From positions 1-64,000 of the forward strand of contig JAQFVV010013325.1 in assembly GCA_028023455.1 (NCBI GenBank): DNA of 64,000 nt, in the 5' to 3' direction. Below the pieces are notes generated by a model that worked only from the letters and a program-made list of their open reading frames with translations, was not told the origin of the DNA and searched no databases. Position numbers and translations under genes: made by a program. Source of the DNA: Epiperipatus broadwayi (Eukaryota; Onychophora; Udeonychophora; Euonychophora; Peripatidae). Shown here piece by piece: positions 60,540-64,000 of the stretch (position 1 is the stretch's first letter; the number at the start of each line of letters is the position of its first letter).

Positions 60540-61752
60540 GTAATATTTAAGTGAAATGGACTAATGGATTTCCACCAAGCAAGAGAACAAGTTGGATTTA
60601 TAAGTGGTTTTAGTACAGTAGATCATATCCAGGTATTGAGAGAAATTATAGAAAGGACAAATGAATATGAGTTGCCATTATGCTTAGGATTTGTAGACTA
60701 TAAAAAGGCATTTGATTCTATAAACATTTCTTCAGTGATTAAAGCATTGGAACATCAAGGTGTAGATCCAGGATATTGTCATATTTTGAAGAATATTTAT
60801 AAAAATGCAACAGCAACAATTAGATCACATAATGATAGTAGGAAAATCAACATTGAAAAGGGTGTAAGATAGAGTGACTCCATATCTCCAAAACTTTTTA
60901 CAGCAGTGCTGCAAGAAGTATTTTGTGGATTAAAATGGGAAGCTAAAGGAGCGAAAGTAAATGGAGATTATTTAAGTCATTTAGATTTTGCAGATGATGT
61001 AGTTGTTTTTGCAAATAATGCTTTAGAGCTACAGGAAATGTTGCAGGAGTTATCAGATGAAAGTAGGAAAGTAGCAAATGTTAAAAAGACTAAAGTAATG
61101 TTTAATAGATTTTCTCAAAATATGAAAATAAAGATTCATTATGATGAGTTAGAAGAAGTTAACAGTTACAAATACCTTGGTCAGATTATTAATACAGATG
61201 GAAAGATAATGGATGAAATTAATCATAGAATTATAACTTGGTTGGAGTGCTTTTGGTAGAAATAACTTGATACTAAAAGGAAATATGCCTATGTGTTTGA
61301 AAAGGAAGGTTTTTAATAAATGTGTTTTACCAGTTCTTACTTATGAATCTGAGACTTGAACACTTAATAGAAGAGCAATACAGAGACTTCAGACCACTCA
61401 AAGAAGTATGGAGAGATGCATGTTGGGAGTACCAAGAAGGGGATCGAAAATGCAATGTATAGGTAAGAGAACAAACAGATGTTACTGACCTCATTGAAAA
61501 AATTAAAAGACTGAAGTGGAGTTGGGCTGGACATATTGTTAGAAGAGATGATAACAGATGGACAATTGAAATTTTAAACTGGATTCCAAGAGATTGTAAA
61601 AGACCCAGAAAGAGACCACATGTGAGATGGATGGATGAAATAAGAAAGTGTGCAGGGGTCATGTGGAGAAGAGAAGCTAAAGATAGGAAAAGATGGATTG
61701 AACTTGGAGAGACCTTCATCCTGCAGTGGATTGATAATGGTTGATGATGATG
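60540..61752 (+). mobile_element. 5'-truncated, broken RTE-type LINE
   Basis: The RT begins at REQVGFISGFSTVDHIQ (60582 onward), with DYKKAFDSI for the first catalytic Asp and FADDVVVF for the catalytic pair. An in-frame TAG at 60870-60872 replaces Gln of the usual GVRQGD. A frame change near 61240-61259 precedes FGRNNLILKGN, and a TGA replaces Trp in YESET(W)TL at about 61358. The C-terminal part WSWAGHIVRRDDNRWTIE follows in another frame. The copy ends with a TGATGATGATGA tail at 61742-61752. The endonuclease and RT start are missing. Two 3' fragments of the same family lie at 9884-10108 and 52183-52440. The 130-codon minus frame opposite is an antisense shadow. Confidence 0.9.
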
Positions 61753-63248
61753 AAAAGGAGTGGGTGCACTTTAGTGACTAATCTTGTTTGTAATTATCTT
61801 TTCTTCTTATAATGAATTACATATTTGACGTCAATGAAATAGTAAGATAAGAAAGATTTCTCGATGTTCCAGCTTTAAACTAAAATAATGAAGTTTATAT
61901 ATTTTAAATATGAATAACTTTTCCATTAAAATATACACAATGATATAAATTTTAAGGGTAAAATTTCTTAGAGAATGCACGGAATCCTTTTATAAGAGAG
62001 CTTAAAACAATTAATATGTTTGCGAATATATAAAATAAAGAGTTGAAGTCAGTTAATAATTATATTCTTATGCTTATTAGATATTAGATGTTAGAACCCA
62101 AAGAATATAAGAACGGTAGGGACTTGTAGGTACTATAGTGATGTGAATAGATGGAAGTGTGTGCATAGTATTCTTTACTAGAGAAAAGGTTTAAATTTAT
62201 AAATTAAAAGTTTTCAATTGCTTTCTGCTCCTGCATAATATATATTATTTACTCATGGATATTGAAATGACACTATTTATAGACTTGACAATATATGGTG
62301 ATTTCCGCTTGTTAGTTATATATTTTAATGATGATTTGCGGTCTCAGTTAGTGATATATTTTTCTGATGATTTCTAAAGGTTGTTATTGATATTTGTTTT
62401 TAATTATTTAAATATTTGAGATGATAAATAGATGTAATGGTCACACACATGCAAAGGATTGTTGTAGAGTCATGTGATCCAAATCCATGTGGATACGTCT
62501 ACTACGTATATTATAATAGTTTTATGGGATATTTATATGGAAAACCAATTTGTTATTAATAGATATCATTATATAATTCATGATGGACTGAAATTATGTT
62601 ATATATTTGTGGGTTCACCACATTCGTTTTTAACATTACTATTCTTCGCTAATTAATGAATTTCTTCTTATCCTGAAATTTGAAATTTATTAATCTGTTA
62701 TAAAATGTGCATTTGTTTATTTTGCAGGTAGAAGTTTGTCTTACCTACTCATTTTTACTCAATTCCTTTCATCTGTTATTATAAATAAAAGAAAAGTGGA
62801 AGCAAATCATCTGATGGTGGAGAATTAACAAGAGATTTATAATTCTGGCAGATGTATGGCATATAAATGCTAGTAGTCATTGAAGGAATTGTAAAAAGAT
62901 TGTGGTTCGAACATTTATCCACATAAAAATATATATTTAAAATACTTGTGTGAGTAAATATTTGACAGTGATGCATGTGATGTGATGCCCTAATGCCTTC
63001 TTTTTGCTGGGAGTCAGGAATTTCTCAGCCACTATGCCCAGAGAAACCTGTTAGCCACAGTATTGATTATAAATTTCGTGGTGTTATCTTATGAACGATC
63101 TTGGCTATACCAGAGGATCCTCATGTTGATCGTTTCAATTCCTACCAAAACAAAATACAATTTTTGAAAAATATGGAAAAAATATATCGAATGAATAAAA
63201 ATCTTATTTGTTTCATATATTTAAATATTATTTAGAGAAACAGCAATT
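61753..63248. other. Anonymous AT-rich DNA
   Basis: No gene supported; frames of 60-65 codons only, without motifs. Confidence 0.5.
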
Positions 63249-63303
63249 TGGACTTGTAAGGTGATGGACTGAAGAGTAAAGAGTCCTGGATCTAATCTCA
63301 AGC
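63249..63303 (+). repeat. Possible tRNA-like relic
   Basis: TTGTAAGGTGATGGACTGAA, then AAAGAGTCCTGGATCTAATC, parallels the order in 14672-14745 (TTGTATAAGATGGATTGGA, then AAAAGTCTGTGTTCAAATC). GGACT and AGTCC could pair as an anticodon-like stem. Weak evidence. Confidence 0.25.
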
Positions 63304-63484
63304 TATCTTCTCTGATACTCGATCGCATAACTATTCTCGAGCAATTCAGCATTCGATTTACTTATTAAGGACTTTACAAGAAAATATACATAGAACTTCA
63401 TAAACGAAGTGACTTTTTGAAAAGATATAACGGCGTTTGAAATCCCACCTGCTTAGCACGAGCGATTTTTTCTAAGATAGAAAT

Positions 63485-63546
63485 AAATTTTTATAGCTGA
63501 ATTTTCAGGAAATATAAATTTTTATAGCTGAATTTTCAGGAAATAT
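63485..63546. repeat. Perfect 31-bp tandem duplication
   Basis: Two identical adjacent copies of a 31-bp unit starting AAATTTTTATAGCTGAATTT (63485-63515 and 63516-63546). No differences, so a recent local duplication. Confidence 0.95.
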
Positions 63547-64000
63547 TTCAAAATAAAGATATGCATTTAAGAAAATTTTGTTTATTTAAACTCAGTTTAG
63601 TTTTAAATATCTGCTTATTATTATATGTTGGTAATTTAATATATCAGACAAAGATAAATTTGACTCTTAAAAATGTTTTATTTTTCAAACTTCTTGGAGT
63701 TCTAGAAATAAGGAAAACAATTAATCAAAACTCTATAAATCCAATAGTAAAAGCCAATCGCTTAGGACTAAAGTCTCCTGGTCTTTCTTTCGTAGCCTTT
63801 TCAGAACAAAAAGTGAGTTTTTTAGGAAATACTTCAAAAGAATTGAAACGGTTAAGCATATTTTCTCAAAAGAAACATTACACGTGCAAAAAGCAAAAGA
63901 TGATTGCCAGAGAATGGCCCCTGTGTTTGGATTTTTTAAAAGTCCATTTATCAAAAGCAGTAATTTATTCAATTAAGCACTCTGACGGCAAAAGAGAAAC
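63547..64000. other. AT-rich DNA at the window edge
   Basis: A 79-codon minus frame (63733-63972) lacks recognisable motifs; I do not call it a gene, though a partial exon cannot be excluded at the edge. Confidence 0.35.

Overview
The window looks like repeat-dense, AT-rich (my impression: about 70% A+T) nuclear DNA of a metazoan, probably an invertebrate. The signs are APE-type LINEs with CCHC knuckles, an RTE-type LINE, LTR elements with a Gag domain and tRNA-Lys-like primer sites, and long trinucleotide arrays. I found no convincing host gene, rRNA or functional tRNA in 64 kb. Nothing in the sequence fixes the species.

Layout. 1-3076: AT-rich DNA ending in an LTR terminus and primer-binding site (PBS). 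3151-9671: LTR-1, minus-oriented, two 2.8-kb LTRs around only 0.87 kb of non-coding DNA. 9672-24180: mostly anonymous DNA with an RTE tail, two diverged tandem duplications, tRNA-like relics, a long-TIR foldback element (20481-22913) and a perfect 35-bp palindrome (23909-23980). 24181-29020: a broken minus-strand LINE (LINE-A) ending in (TAA)70. 29023-42832: LTR-3, plus strand, with decayed gag and protease and no reverse transcriptase. Its right LTR is split by LTR-2 (35015-41530, minus), which keeps an intact 384-aa Gag between 1.86-kb LTRs. 42833-44502: satellite-like repeats. 44503-52135: LTR-4, minus, non-coding, its right LTR split by a solo LTR (LTR-5, 47741-50386, ATGT target duplication). 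52183-54183: RTE and LINE tails and a minisatellite. 54248-about 60000: LINE-B, minus, apparently full length, intact 603-aa ORF1 and broken ORF2, with CTA-type arrays on both flanks. 60001-60480: (CTA)n/(GCT)n array. 60540-61752: broken plus-strand RTE LINE. 61753-64000: anonymous AT-rich DNA.

How the parts relate. Primer-site-like sequences of one type occur beside all four paired or partial LTR elements, and none of these encodes reverse transcriptase or integrase, so they appear to be non-autonomous and to depend on enzymes supplied in trans. The Gag of LTR-2 and the decayed Gag-Pro of LTR-3 are visibly homologous. The differences between paired LTRs are largely CpG versus TpG/CpA, which points to germline cytosine methylation of these repeats. 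Three LINE 3' ends abut trinucleotide arrays; LINE-B has the same array type on both sides, which suggests microsatellite-targeted insertion.
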